NCBI GenBank assembly: GCA_001972305.1
Contig: BDDD01000273.1
Coordinates: forward strand, 369,205 to 433,204
Reading direction: 5' to 3'
DNA length: 64,000 bases
Source of the DNA: Cephalotus follicularis
Taxonomy: Eukaryota; Streptophyta; Magnoliopsida; Oxalidales; Cephalotaceae
Shown: positions 11,307 to 21,284 of the stretch, piece after piece
How positions within the stretch are numbered: the first letter of the stretch is position 1
Layout: each line of letters starts with the position of its first letter
Notes under the pieces: model-generated
What the model saw: only the letters and a program-made list of their open reading frames with translations
What the model was told of the DNA's origin: nothing
The model's database searches: none
Made by a program: the position numbers and the translations under genes

Positions 11307-12175
11307 ACACCTACTGTTTCAAAGCGTCGACAGTTGCTTGGTAAGCGTCGACGGTTAATGACTAGGCGTCGATACTAAACAACTTAAGCGTTGACATTCT
11401 AGACCTTATCATGTCATTTTTGTACCAAAGCGTCGACAGTTGCCTGGTAAGCGTCGACGCTTCTGGGTTTCATATGAATTCCAGGAGCAGTTTCAAAACA
11501 GGGGATGCACAAATTCAAGCTAAACTCAATCCAATTCAACATGCAATCAAGTATCAACCATCGTAACATATTATACATGTTATATGTTCAAAAACATGTC
11601 AAAATCCCCTACCTCAATAGCTTATCCAAGATCAATTTGGAATTGATCTTTCACTTTGAGTTATCCAAGCTTTTCACCAACAAAGCTTCCAAATCCAGCA
11701 AGATTTAATCTATATCATGCATGCATGTAGGTTTAGTCATTGACCAGTAGGTTAGTTAATTATCAGCTAAAATTACTACTTCAACAGTAGCTTATTGCCA
11801 AATCCTTAAGTCTTAACTTCCATTTTACAACTTCCTCTTTTAACTCCTTGTCAACTATCATTCAATTTCAGATTCCTTGATCTTAAACGTGTGAACAGAA
11901 GGTGTGACTATACTTAAGGGAATCAAATCACATTTATCTTGACAACTAACAATAACTACAATCCCAATTAGAGGTTATAATTTCCACTTTCTTGAACCAT
12001 ATGCTACTTTCCCTTTTAATTCTAGAAGATGCCAATCTTTATCCATCTTAACAGAAGGTATTAACATCTTTCTAGTCACACTATCATCACATTAACAGTG
12101 AGTTCGAATGGGAACTTACCAGGAGAAGTCCAAAGCTTCCAAGTCCCCTTTGTACTCTAAGCTTTCAATTCCCAC
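11307..12175 (-). repeat. A 5' LTR, middle part
   Basis: This continues the LTR of A between B and C. It matches L at about 60780-61560. The word cluster at 11327-11466 uses GCGTCGACRG, the same word as A's other cluster at 16819-16966, whereas the corresponding place in L uses CAGTCGACTG. There is no coding sequence. Confidence 0.8.
12171..12175. repeat. Target site duplication of C (left)
   Basis: CCCAC before the LTR edge TGAAATAAAAC; repeated at 16433-16437 after GGTCAACA. Confidence 0.87.
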
Positions 12176-13458
12176 TGAAATAAAACACTCTTGCAATATA
12201 CAAGAGGGGGGTGAATTGAATATTGAAGTAAATATCGAAAATTTAAAAACTTTAAATGTAAAGAGTCAAGGAAAGAAAAACTTCTCCGAATTTAGAAGTG
12301 TTAGGCTAACTCTTGCCTACGTCCACTTTTCCCAATGGAGCTCCTTGAATTTCCACTATCTCGAATTGATTAAGGCAGCAATTCGTTACACCTTACAAAT
12401 TCGTGATTGACCTCAATCACAAGACCTTGACCTCAAGACCTTAGAGGATTCTCCTCTTTTACAAGTAATTGAAAGTGTTTACAAAATAACCTCTCAAATA
12501 GGTTGATATGAATAATACAGCACACAATGTGAAACACTCAGAAAATATCAAAGGATAGAGCTTAGAATCTCTTTAGAACACAATTGAGCACTTTGAGCTT
12601 TTTGGCAATAGAATGCTTGAAATTGATATCTCTCTTGATTCTTGTTGAATTGATGTAGTTCAGTATGAATTGTTCTTATTCTTCTGAGGTTTCAGTATTC
12701 CTTTTATAGCCATAAAAGATTTGTAGCCGTTGCATAATTCATGGAAGAATTGATTAATAAATGTGTAGTTGCAAACTTTGAATGTTGTCTCTGCTGACTT
12801 AAAGACGTTGATGTCTTTTGGAAAGGTGTCGATGTCTTTGTAGTTGATAGCCGTTGGAAGTGCGCGTACTAGCCGTTCCATGTTTCCTGGGTCAAACCAT
12901 TTAAAAAGATGTCGATGTCTTTTTAAAGGTGTCGATGTCATTTCTGGGAAATCTCCAGGTATCGAAACTTTGAGCATCACATCGACTTCTTCTGTAGGGG
13001 TCGATGTATTTTCTGGGAAATGCAGGTAGCTCTAGAAAGGCGTCGATGTCTATGTAAAGGCGTCGATGTCTTTTGTACTGACGTCGATGTCTTTGCATGT
13101 AGGGATCGATGTCTTCAATTGCAAATTTGAACAGTAGCTTCTGGCACTAAAGATGTCGATGTCTTTTTGAAAAGAGTCGATGTCTTTCTGTACGGACGTC
13201 GATGTCATTACTGGAAGAACGATGTCTTCATTATAATTTGATCTTGTAACTTCTGACACTAAAGACGTCGACGTCTTTTTGGAAGGGATCGATGTCTTCC
13301 TATACGGATGTCGATGTTATTTCTTGAAGGTCGATGTCTTCTTCTGCAGATGGTATTTGCCTTGGTATTTGAACTTTGTAATTTCTTGCACATCAAGTAA
13401 ACTTCTCAAATGCAAATATGTTATCATCAAAACAAGGATTGGGACTAAATCGTCAACA
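12176..13458 (-). repeat. C 3' LTR (1283 bases)
   Basis: Bounded by TGAAATAAAAC and CGTCAACA (plus-strand view). It contains a strong TATA box on the minus strand at 12701-12710 and, upstream of that in element orientation, a dense cluster of GACGTCGATGTCTTT words at 12800-13345. The promoter-side 340 bases are repeated at 16092-16432. Confidence 0.85.
12701..12710 (-). promoter_or_regulatory. Putative TATA box in C LTR
   Basis: The minus strand reads GCTATAAAAG, close to the plant consensus. It lies about 750 bases into the LTR and directly downstream of the palindromic-word cluster, as expected for a U3 enhancer followed by a core promoter. Confidence 0.6.
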
Positions 13459-13472
13459 ATCTCCCCTTTTTT
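13459..13472 (-). promoter_or_regulatory. C polypurine tract
   Basis: The minus strand reads AAAAAAGGGGAGAT immediately before TGTTGACG, the LTR start. It fixes the element's orientation. Confidence 0.75.
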
Positions 13473-14131
13473 GATGATGACAAAAATTTGCTCAAAAGGC
13501 ATAAATTAAAGTAATACCAATTTAAAACATAAGTAAATACCAATAGAGATATCTTATAATGTAAGCAATGGCAATGTTAATAAGAAAGTTCCTGTACAAT
13601 ATCAATAAGCAATGAGTTATGCTGTTGAGAGTTCTATCTCCCATATCAATCAAAAAACTTTAGCATTTTAGCCTTAATCTCCCATATTGAGCCTTTTCTC
13701 CCAAAATTCATAAACTCAAGCATTTTGAGCCTATTCTCCCCCTTTTTTGTATAGCATCAAAAAGTTCTACAAAAGGAAGAAATCATTAGCTCCCCCTTAA
13801 TAACAGCAAGGGTAAAAAGAATATGAACATGGGCATTATGCACAAAATATCAAAATATCAGCAATGAACATAATTATCGGCAATAATTGAGAAAACACAA
13901 TCATACAACACAATTATATCATAAATCAAAAACACATTCATACAATCATATCATAACCACAATTCATTATAACAGAAAATATATAAACATCATTTCATAA
14001 TCACAATCATAATTTCATTAATAAAACTTTGTCCTTACACAAAATAAAAAAAATACAAATGAACATCATGGTTCATTACAGCAAACGACACAAAATAGCA
14101 ACAAAAAACAAATCAAAAAACAGAATCAAAA
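13473..14131 (-). other. C 3' interior, non-coding
   Basis: AT-rich sequence with several extra C-runs (for example 13735-13745 and 13791-13797) that would read as purine tracts on the minus strand. No ORF with recognisable content. Confidence 0.5.
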
Positions 14132-14407
14132 TCAAGCAGCAGCAGGAGGAGCATCGAAGTCGGAGTTATCGCCCGAAGTCTCTTCGCAACCATCAATAGT
14201 CTTGGAATCGGTGAGTTTTCGTTCCATTCTTTTGAGACGCCTCCTTACGACTTTTAGGTCGTAGTAGATAGTGTCATCAATGTTATCGAAATCGGAGCGA
14301 ATTGTCACATGATCTTTTTCCAAGCTAGTGAGCCGCAAATTGACTTGCTCAAATTTCTCTTCAAGTGAAGCTTGCATAGAATCAAAACTTGAGCGCATAA
14401 ACTCCAT
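14132..14407 (-). CDS. C coiled-coil ORF (91 codons)
   Basis: Downstream of the long ORF of C on the same strand. It is predicted helical with heptad-like spacing (SLEEKFEQVNLRLTSLEKDH, then a basic run RRRLKRMERKL) and an acidic tail. PF20167-type proteins in plants often end in such a coiled coil, so this is probably the distal part of that gene's coding capacity. I list it as seen and claim no separate function. Confidence 0.5.
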   Translation of the reverse strand: MEFMRSSFDSMQASLEEKFEQVNLRLTSLEKDHVTIRSDFDNIDDTIYYDLKVVRRRLKRMERKLTDSKTIDGCEETSGDNSDFDAPPAAA

Positions 14408-14497
14408 TATCTTGTCAAAATCAGTAGAGGAAGAGGTTCCTTGAGCTTGAGCCTGAGCAGGTGCAGATTCTTCGTGAGCTACCCAATGAGGGTTCTC

Positions 14498-15484
14498 TTA
14501 TTGCTCTTCTCTTGCCATCCTTGGCCCTTGATCAACTTTGGGGTAATAGGTCCAAATGCCTTCTTGCTTTTTCCACCCCATCCGATTCATAGTGCTCTTG
14601 TTGTAAGTGTCCTCTTTCTTCAATTTTGTTGCAATTTCTCCTTCTAGCTGAATTTGGTGATGTTGGAAGACTTTGGTGAGGATTGATCCGAATGGTAGAA
14701 CCGATTTCTTTTGAGAGAAAGCTCTCACCATAGTCTTGAGCATGAGAAGGGGAAAACATAAATCAATTTTGGAGAGGATGCACCACATGAGAAAAACTTG
14801 CATCCGAGACAACTTTGCATACCCTCCACCGGTGGGTAGAAATTGGTGCACAATGAGATGGTGGAGTAGCCTATGGTCAACTGATAATATATTGGTGGTC
14901 AGTGCCATATTGGGATGAATATTTGGATCATTTGGGTACAAAATTGACAAAATTTGGTTAGGGTGAAAACCCTCAACCTCCGGCCATTTTTTGTGTTCAA
15001 AAACACATAAACCGGTATGTGGAATGTGTAGAATAGAGGCTAGAACCCTAGCATCTAGATAAATTCTCTGCCCTTTGACAGAAGAGGAGAGTGAAAATTC
15101 CTCATTTGGGCTAGAAACAATCCGTAGGTGCATGTAAAATTCCTTGACCAGTTTTATGTAAAAAGGGTCCTGGATTTGTACAAGAGGAAGTAGATGGAGG
15201 TCATCTAACCAAGAAACAAAAGAAAATTCGGAAGAATAGAAATCCAAGTCTATGTTTCTGCCTCCCATAACCCTTTTATCAACAAAAACCACATTTCTCA
15301 ATGGAACTTGCTCTTCAGATTCGGAATCCGATTGGAGAGCAGGGTCGGGGGAAGTCTCTCTAATCTCAAGCCTCTGCCTTTTAGCAGATTTCTTAGGCTT
15401 AGAGGAAGATGCAGCCTTCTTTTTGGCAGGTTGTTTTGTCCTCGGCATTCTATCAAACAGTTGGTGAGTACAAAATACAAACAC
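14498..15484 (-). CDS. PF20167-like plant transposon protein ORF in C
   Basis: An ORF of 328 codons. A second methionine at 15448 (MPRTKQPAKKKAASS) is the likelier start because a lysine-rich stretch, which could be a nuclear signal, follows at once. The middle matches what I know of the Putative plant transposon protein domain (PF20167): a folded block with IYLDARVLASILHIPHTGL, then LLHHLIVHQFLPTGGGYAKL, SRMQVFLMWCILSKIDLCFP and LPFGSILTKVFQHHQIQLEG. The biochemical role of the family is unknown; it is spread with transposable elements across dicots and monocots. Here it sits in sense orientation between the leader and purine tract of an LTR element that lacks gag and pol. It is not similar to gag. 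The family call is from memory of its sequence pattern. Confidence 0.65.
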   Translation of the reverse strand: MFVFCTHQLFDRMPRTKQPAKKKAASSSKPKKSAKRQRLEIRETSPDPALQSDSESEEQVPLRNVVFVDKRVMGGRNIDLDFYSSEFSFVSWLDDLHLLPLVQIQDPFYIKLVKEFYMHLRIVSSPNEEFSLSSSVKGQRIYLDARVLASILHIPHTGLCVFEHKKWPEVEGFHPNQILSILYPNDPNIHPNMALTTNILSVDHRLLHHLIVHQFLPTGGGYAKLSRMQVFLMWCILSKIDLCFPLLMLKTMVRAFSQKKSVLPFGSILTKVFQHHQIQLEGEIATKLKKEDTYNKSTMNRMGWKKQEGIWTYYPKVDQGPRMAREEQ

Positions 15485-16091
15485 AAAGAGTGATAAAAAC
15501 AGATGGATTGGAGAAGACGAAAATGATATTTGATGTAGGAGAAGGATTCAGAGAATTGTTTTTGAACAAATAGAATGATTTTTGAAAGAAAAATAAGGAG
15601 AGTAGAAATTTTTGAAAAGATTCAGAATAGGGTTACAGTGTATAATGAGCATGAGATCGACATTTTATGAAGGAGTCGATTTCAGAGTGAAAGACGTCGA
15701 CGTGATTAAAAAGAAGTCGACGGGTTCTTTAAAAGAATGGAAGAAATCGATTGAGAAAACGCTGCGTTTTGAAAAGCATCGACGCATTTAAAAAGAGGTC
15801 GACATGTTTCAGGGAAACACAAAGAGATCGATGTTTTAAGAAGAGATCGACGTGATTTTCATAAGGCATAAAGTTTTGCAGAAAAGAAGTCGACGTGTTT
15901 TTGTAAAGCATGGAATTTCCAGAAAAGAAGTCGACATTTTTGTAAAACTGAACAGAAAATCAAGCAAAAACAGAACAATAACCAAAAACAATCATCACAT
16001 CAATTATGCATTCAAATAAAACAATCATTCAAACAAAATAAACATCACTCAAGCTCACACAAACCTAATTCTCTTCTAAACTTAGAAAAAA
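15485..16091 (-). other. C leader with palindromic-word cluster
   Basis: Non-coding stretch upstream of the long ORF. Between 15657 and 15945 it carries about ten AGTCGACGTG or ATCGACG words with regular spacing. It is the second word cluster of C, here outside the LTR. The rest is AT-rich. Confidence 0.6.
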
Positions 16092-16432
16092 ATGTCTTCA
16101 ATTGCAAATTTGAACAGTAGCTTCTGTCACTAAAGACGTCGATGTCTTTTTGAAAAGAGTCGATGTCTTTCTGTACGGACGTCGATGTCATTACTGGAAG
16201 AACGATGTCTTCATTATAATTTGATCTTGTAACTTCTGACACTAAAGACGTAAATGTCTTTTTGGAAGGGATCGATGTCTTCCTGTACGGATATTTCTTG
16301 AAGGTCGATGTCTTCTTCTGCAGATGGTATTTGCCTTGGTATTTGAACTTTGTAATTTCTTGCACATCAAGTAAACTTGTCAAATGCAAATATGTTATCA
16401 TCAAAACAAGGATTGGGACTAAATGGTCAACA
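16092..16432 (-). repeat. C 5' LTR, partial
   Basis: Matches 13109-13458 with few changes and ends at GGTCAACA. Only the promoter-distal start of the LTR is present. Confidence 0.85.
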
Positions 16433-16437
16433 CCCAC
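16433..16437. repeat. Target site duplication of C (right)
   Basis: CCCAC after the LTR edge GGTCAACA; pairs with 12171-12175. Removing C and one copy restores the LTR of A. Confidence 0.87.
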
Positions 16438-17180
16438 ATTGAGCTCACCAAATCCTCAAATGCAAGCTCCAATAATCCTCCAGCAATTTCCTCCTCTCTC
16501 AGTGTTTTCTAACTCACATTCAGCTCTTGGACAGCTGATATAAAGGTCTGGGCTTTAGAATTCGCCAGGCTCATTAGTCACTCTTCTCTCATTTCCTTCT
16601 CTCTCTCACATGCATCTCTTTCTTACCTTTTCTCTTCTATTTTGCAGGATGTGTAGGTGAAAGGAGGCATGCAAGGCTCTTAGTCTGGGGTTAACAACAG
16701 TTGTCAAGGTCCATTTTTGCATGGCCAACACGTCTATGGACGCATGCCCCTGTCCCCATCATGTCAGCTCTACCTTTTCCTTCCAACGGACACCTATTTT
16801 TGCGCCAGAACATGACTAAAGTGTCGACGGTTAAACTTGGGCGTCAACGGTTATACGCCTCTAAGTGTCTATGCTGGGCGTTTAAAGGTCGACGGTTGGT
16901 GCCTTCGTATTGTGCACGTGTCCAGCTTAAGCGTCGACAGTGTGTATCTAGGCGTCGGCGGTTTAATAACAAAATTCAATTTTTTAATCTTTCATTTAAA
17001 AATTCTATTCCAACTTCAATCATTTAAAAAGTAATCCCACATAACATCTCAAAAGGTATATTTATTCATTCCAAGCAATTACCAATCACAATTTATAATA
17101 ATTGGACATTAAATTCAAATGAGTGCACATTTTAATAATCAATATTACAATGTACACGAATTTAATTTGCGGTTATTACA
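16438..17180 (-). repeat. A 5' LTR, first part (U3 side)
   Basis: On the minus strand this starts at TGTAATAACCGC (17180) as in L. The word cluster at 16819-16966 uses GCGTCGACRG. A TATA-like site on the minus strand lies at about 16535-16546. The segment 16480-16640 is closely similar to L 61600-61770. Confidence 0.82.
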
Positions 17181-18473
17181 AAATTTCTGATATAAGTGCT
17201 GATTAGACCTTAAACTGAATGGAATTGACCTGGCCTTCATATGTGATGACTGTAACAGTCAATCTTTGTCTTATACAAGTACATTTCAGAATTTAAATGA
17301 CATATCTACTCTTGTGAGAATTTTACAAGAATGACCATGGTACACCATAACCTTATGGAACCCTTGGATTGCTACTGTACTTACTGCTTTGCTATATATG
17401 CTACTCTTACAATTAGTATATACTATTTTGGGTGTTCATTAACACTACTGTCCCTTATTTTCAAATGATTGAACCAACTAGTGCTTTAAGCACAAATGCG
17501 AGTTCCTCACGGTTTTCAAAATTGAAATGTATATTGTCAAATGACTATTGTTTTCCCTCCAATGAGAGGTATTTTTACTGTACCGAATATCGTTTTCCTC
17601 CTACGAGATGTACGATTACTGAATTGTTAAATGTTTCTAAAGAAAACAACCTTTATATTGCATACTATTGATATATGTAATATTACTATTGAATTGACTG
17701 AATTGATTGTCTATGTTATTGCCGTTAGTCGAGTGATACGAGACATCACTGGCTATGGAGGTGGTCCTATGTGCCAGGAGTTGGCTAGAGTACCCACCGA
17801 ACTGTCTGCAATGGAGATCTTGATTGTTAAACTACCCGCTAATGCCGGTAGTAACTGACCTGATCTATCATTTTTGGAGTGAAGGGTGATAGATAGGTGG
17901 TGCACAGTTGGTGTTAGGAGTTAGCGATATGTGACACCCAAACCACTGGATTGATTGATTGTACCCTTGTGTGGTATTCTTGTATTGTATTTTCTATGGC
18001 CACTTGGCATGATTGCTTATATATTGGAATACTTAATTATGTTATTTTCAATATAAAATGTCATACATGTTGCATTTATATATTCCTTAGCATGCATTAT
18101 CTTCCTACTTAGCCAAGTGAGGACAACGGCTAACCCCTACAATTTCAAATTAAGCGAAGACGTACGGGAAGTGCCGCTGAAGCTTGGAGAGCTGCTATTC
18201 TGCTTAAGGTGGTTATTTATGTTGTACTGTATTTGTATTGAACGGTTCACACTCCGTTGTTGTTATCGTTGTACTCTCCTTATGTAAAAGGATATTGTTG
18301 GTTATGTATAAGCGCGTAGTATGGGCTACGTGCAGATGACTTTTACATTATAATCCGGCTTATGGAATGCTTCCACTTATATATATTTGAATTGTTGAAT
18401 GAAATGCTGGATTATTTACTTATTCCTGATATCTACATGTTGTCTAAATAGGATTGAAAGTCGGGGTGTGACA
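17181..18473 (+). repeat. X 3' LTR, second part
   Basis: Resumes X after element A. It carries hairpins (GTGCTTTAAGCAC near 17486, ATCGT/ACGAT around 17588-17615) and the conserved block TTAGCC/GGCTAA at 18109-18133, and ends GGGGTGTGACA at 18473. It resembles L 59993-61000 on the opposite strand. No coding sequence. Confidence 0.82.
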
Positions 18474-18650
18474 GCATGCCTTTAAAAACGGTAGAAGGAC
18501 GTCGATGTCTTTGAAAGACATCGATGTCCTTCAAAATTCACATACCTAATTTACCAAAGAGTGCTAGGTACTCTCTGTTGATAACTTTTCATCATAAATT
18601 TTGGTTAAATAATGAAAATTTCCTTTGAACTACTTTATCTTCAACATATT
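18474..18650. other. Short spacer between X and D
   Basis: It contains one long near-perfect palindrome at about 18496-18534 built from two GACGTCGATGTCTTT-like words facing each other. It may be a scrap of a further LTR. Its continuation beyond D starts at 37020. Confidence 0.4.
18646..18650. repeat. Target site duplication of D (left)
   Basis: ATATT directly before TGTAACGCCCG; repeated at 37015-37019 after GGTGTGACA. It links the two D LTR ends across 18 kb. Confidence 0.85.
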
Positions 18651-21068
18651 TGTAACGCCCGGGATTTTTGTTAAGGTGTAACGTTGCATTTCTAATGTAA
18701 TTTTACACGTGGAATTATTGAGGATCGTGTTTTTTCCCTTTGGTGTGTTGAAAGTTGCAACAAAAAGTGTGTTAGTGTGTTTTTGTACAAGGGGCAGCCG
18801 ACTGCCACAGGGAGGCAGCCGACTGGACTCCCCTGGCGAAGGTGGCAGCCAGCTGCTGTGAGGAAGCAGCCGGCTGGTGGGAGTGTCGGCAGAAACAGTC
18901 GACTGCCAAGGCATGGCAGCCGACTGCCGGGCGCCAGACAGCCATGTGCTGTCAGCCTTAAAATGATAAAAAGTGGGAGTTTTGGCATTTTGGGAATAAG
19001 ACAGAGAGAGGGGCCGGGTTTCCTCCATAAAAACACAAGCTTCCCTTCTCAAATCTCCATCTTTCTCAGTGGATTCAAGAGTGTTTGGGAGTAGAGAAAG
19101 TGGAGTGAAAGTGTGTGTGTTGTGGATATACGGAGCTTGGTGTTGAACCGTGAGCTTGGAAGCCGGACCAGTAGAGGAACCGGAACAGTGGAGGCCGCTG
19201 GACGAATTCGGGAGTGCAAGGACCTCGGATTCGGGACTTAAAGAGGTGGATTGCAACTCCTAACTCGGAGTTCTAAGGTTGGGGAAAGCTATAATTGTTA
19301 TTCAAAGTCATTTATAATGATGTTCATGAGTGAAATGCATGTGTTATACTGTGATAAGGCATGAATGTATGTTGTGGTGATAGTGCTTTGTGGTTTGTTG
19401 GGTTTAAATGTGGATTTGGAATGTGTGAATGCTGTTGTTTTTGGGCACTGCCCGCAGGGGCAGTCGACTGTCCAGGGAGGACAACCGACTGTCCGAGGCC
19501 AGCAGTCGACTGTTCGTGAGGAACAGTCGACTACCCATGGAGACCAGCCGACTGTGCATTGGATCTAGTAGACTGTTCATGCCTGGAATTGCAGGTTGCT
19601 TCCTGTTGTTTGAGTAGGCGCCTGCCAGAGGAAGCAGCTGACTGTGGGTGGGGCAGCCGACTATTTTGGGTAACAGCCGACTGTCCACGTGTCACTCTAC
19701 CCGGGCTTGCTGAGGTGGCATGCTGGGACAAGTGGCGACAAAGGAAAGTGTATTGTACATGGACCAGCCGGCTGCCTGGAGAGGGCAGCCGACTGCTAAC
19801 TGAGGGACCAGTCGACTGCCAAGGAGGGCAGCCCACTGTTGGTCAAGGACAACCGATTGCCAAGGAGGGCAGCCGACTGTTGGTTAAGGGCAGCCGACTG
19901 CCAAGTGGGAGGCAGCCGACTGTTGGAGGAAAACAGCCGACTGCCAGAGAGAGACAGCCGACTGTTTGGGACTGTTTTGCATTGTGAGCATATGTGTGCA
20001 TCTTGTACTGTGATAAACTATTTTTTGAATTGGTTATCGATGATTGTGAAGCATTTTACCTCTTTTGGAAGTGTAAACATGATTTATATAAATCATTACC
20101 TTATGTGAAATGTAAGTTTTGAGATATATATTTATTCTCAAAAGATTGTGAAAATGGCTTCCACAACATTGTGAAAAGGTGTTTAGTTAATTGAATGGTT
20201 TAGTAAAATCATTTGTTGCTTGGAAAAGTATGTTTTCCAAAAGGATTGTGAAAATGTGTTTGGTTAATTGAATGGTTTAATAAAATCATTTTTGTTTGGA
20301 AAAGTATGTTTTCCAAAAGGATTGCGAGATGGCTTTCAAGAGATTGCGAAATTGTTATACGAAATACGTATTTTGAGGTATTTGAATGTAGTTCAAATAA
20401 TCGGGTATTACGGAAAGTGTATGATTCCAAGTACTTTTGATACTTGAGTTTTCGGGAAAAGTATTGTTATATATATTTTGACAAATATATATGTTGCAAG
20501 TATTTATATCTATAAATTACTTGAAATGTTTGAAAGAAAATGTGTTGTTGCAAGTATTTTATGAAGCATAATTTACTTGGGAAATGGAGTGTTTGATATA
20601 TGCATCGAGATATTGTATGTACTGCATCATTGTGCAATCATGTCATGACATGTTTTATCCTTGACCCTGGATCGCTTTTATGGCTTTGCCGAGTGAGGAC
20701 AAAGGCTAACCCCCTACAACTTCAGTGTGTTTCAGGTTGGTGCAGCCGTTGGTTACCGTTGGGCTCCGAGGAGCAAAGTGAAGTTTTATGCTGTTACTTT
20801 GAGAAATGTTGATGGATCATTGTAATAAATAAATGGTTGTAATAATGAATATGTTCACGCTCCGTTTGAGGGCGGTTAACTGTGATGATGTTTACTGTTG
20901 TAACATGTAGTATGGGAAGCATGTTGCGTTATGTTTCGGCTTATATTTTATGCTTCCGCAGGTTGTTAATGGATATGGAAAGTTTTAAATCTATGGTATT
21001 TTTGTATAAGCCGGATTTATATGTTAATTGCCACCACTTTATATGTTGTTGACAAACGGAGTGTGACA
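18651..21068 (+). repeat. D 5' LTR (2418 bases)
   Basis: TGTAACGCCCGGG to GAGTGTGACA. CAGYCGACTG words lie in two clusters: 18795-18930 ahead of a TATA-like CATAAAAA at 19026-19033, and about nineteen copies in 19461-19975. Downstream are perfect hairpins: TTTTGAGA/TCTCAAAA at 20117-20143, TTGGAAAA/TTTTCCAA at 20220-20240 and 20296-20316, CAAGTA/TACTTG at 20428-20446 and 20497-20523. A degenerate form of the conserved block is at 20685-20709. Small ORFs here are effects of the repeats. Confidence 0.88.
19026..19033 (+). promoter_or_regulatory. Putative TATA box of D LTR
   Basis: CATAAAAA between the two word clusters, followed by a pyrimidine-rich stretch suited to a start site. The other LTR has CATCAAAA at the same place. 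Confidence 0.4.
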
Positions 21069-21072
21069 ACAG

Positions 21073-21084
21073 TGGTATCAGAGC
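21073..21084 (+). promoter_or_regulatory. D primer-binding site
   Basis: TGGTATCAGAGC four bases after the LTR, the standard initiator tRNA-Met complement. Confidence 0.9.
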
Positions 21085-21284
21085 TTATATTACTTTTATA
21101 AGCTATCGCTGGGATACTATCCTTGGCAACCAAGATGATTGATACTACAATAGTGGTAATCGAGCATATTCCATGTATGTTTAAATTGAATAAGGAACTT
21201 ATCCAAGCTAATATTTTCCTTGGCAATTAACGAATTGTTTCATTGAGATGACTACTAAAGACATCTTTTCCATATAGGAACAAG

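Larger units (their letters stand above)
12176..16432 (-). mobile_element. Element C: non-autonomous LTR element with a PF20167-like ORF
   Basis: A minus-strand element inserted in A's LTR with the duplication CCCAC. Its LTR reads TGTTGAC... to ...TTTCA on the minus strand and is unlike the Gypsy LTRs here; a G-run plus GTGAATTG near its edge is reminiscent of Copia LTRs, but no pol is present to decide. The left LTR is 1283 bases; the right copy is only about 340 bases. The interior has a word-rich leader, one long ORF of the plant transposon-protein type, a coiled-coil ORF, and a purine tract. No gag or pol is recognised. It is a broken, LARD-like fossil. Confidence 0.8.
1426..17180 (-). 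mobile_element. Element A: Ty3/Gypsy with long LTR, 3' part missing, host of B and C
   Basis: Read on the minus strand: 5' LTR (17180 down to 2648), primer-binding site (2633-2644), then gag (2543 down to about 1430), after which the element stops at X sequence. Pol and the 3' LTR are not present. The LTR itself is about 2.6 kb once its two guests, B and C, are removed. A lies inside X's LTR, so it is younger than X and older than B and C. It is a broken fossil. No target duplication can be shown because its other end is missing. Confidence 0.82.
1..18473 (+). mobile_element. Element X: Ty3/Gypsy (Tekay/Del-like), 3' part, interrupted by element A
   Basis: The window opens inside this plus-strand element. 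Seen in order: the end of pol (1-449), a polypurine tract (478-490), and a 3' LTR from TGTAATACCC at 491 to GGTGTGACA at 18473. The LTR is split: 491 to about 1425 is its first part and 17181-18473 its second, with minus-strand element A and A's own guests between. The two parts sum to about 2.2 kb, the same as the uninterrupted related LTR at 59993-62198. The 5' half lies outside the window, so its target duplication cannot be tested. It is a broken fossil. Confidence 0.85.

Noticed and set aside
14498-15484. The long ORF of C as a host gene
   Set aside because: It lies between matched LTRs with a target duplication and in the element's sense direction, so it belongs to the element.
17181-17185. 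AAATT as the target duplication of A
   Set aside because: A's other end is missing, so there is no partner copy to compare.
18777-19987. ORFs in the D LTR with PADWQPT or RLPEE-like repeats
   Set aside because: Same cause: CAGCCGACTG repeats leave all frames open. Not genes.
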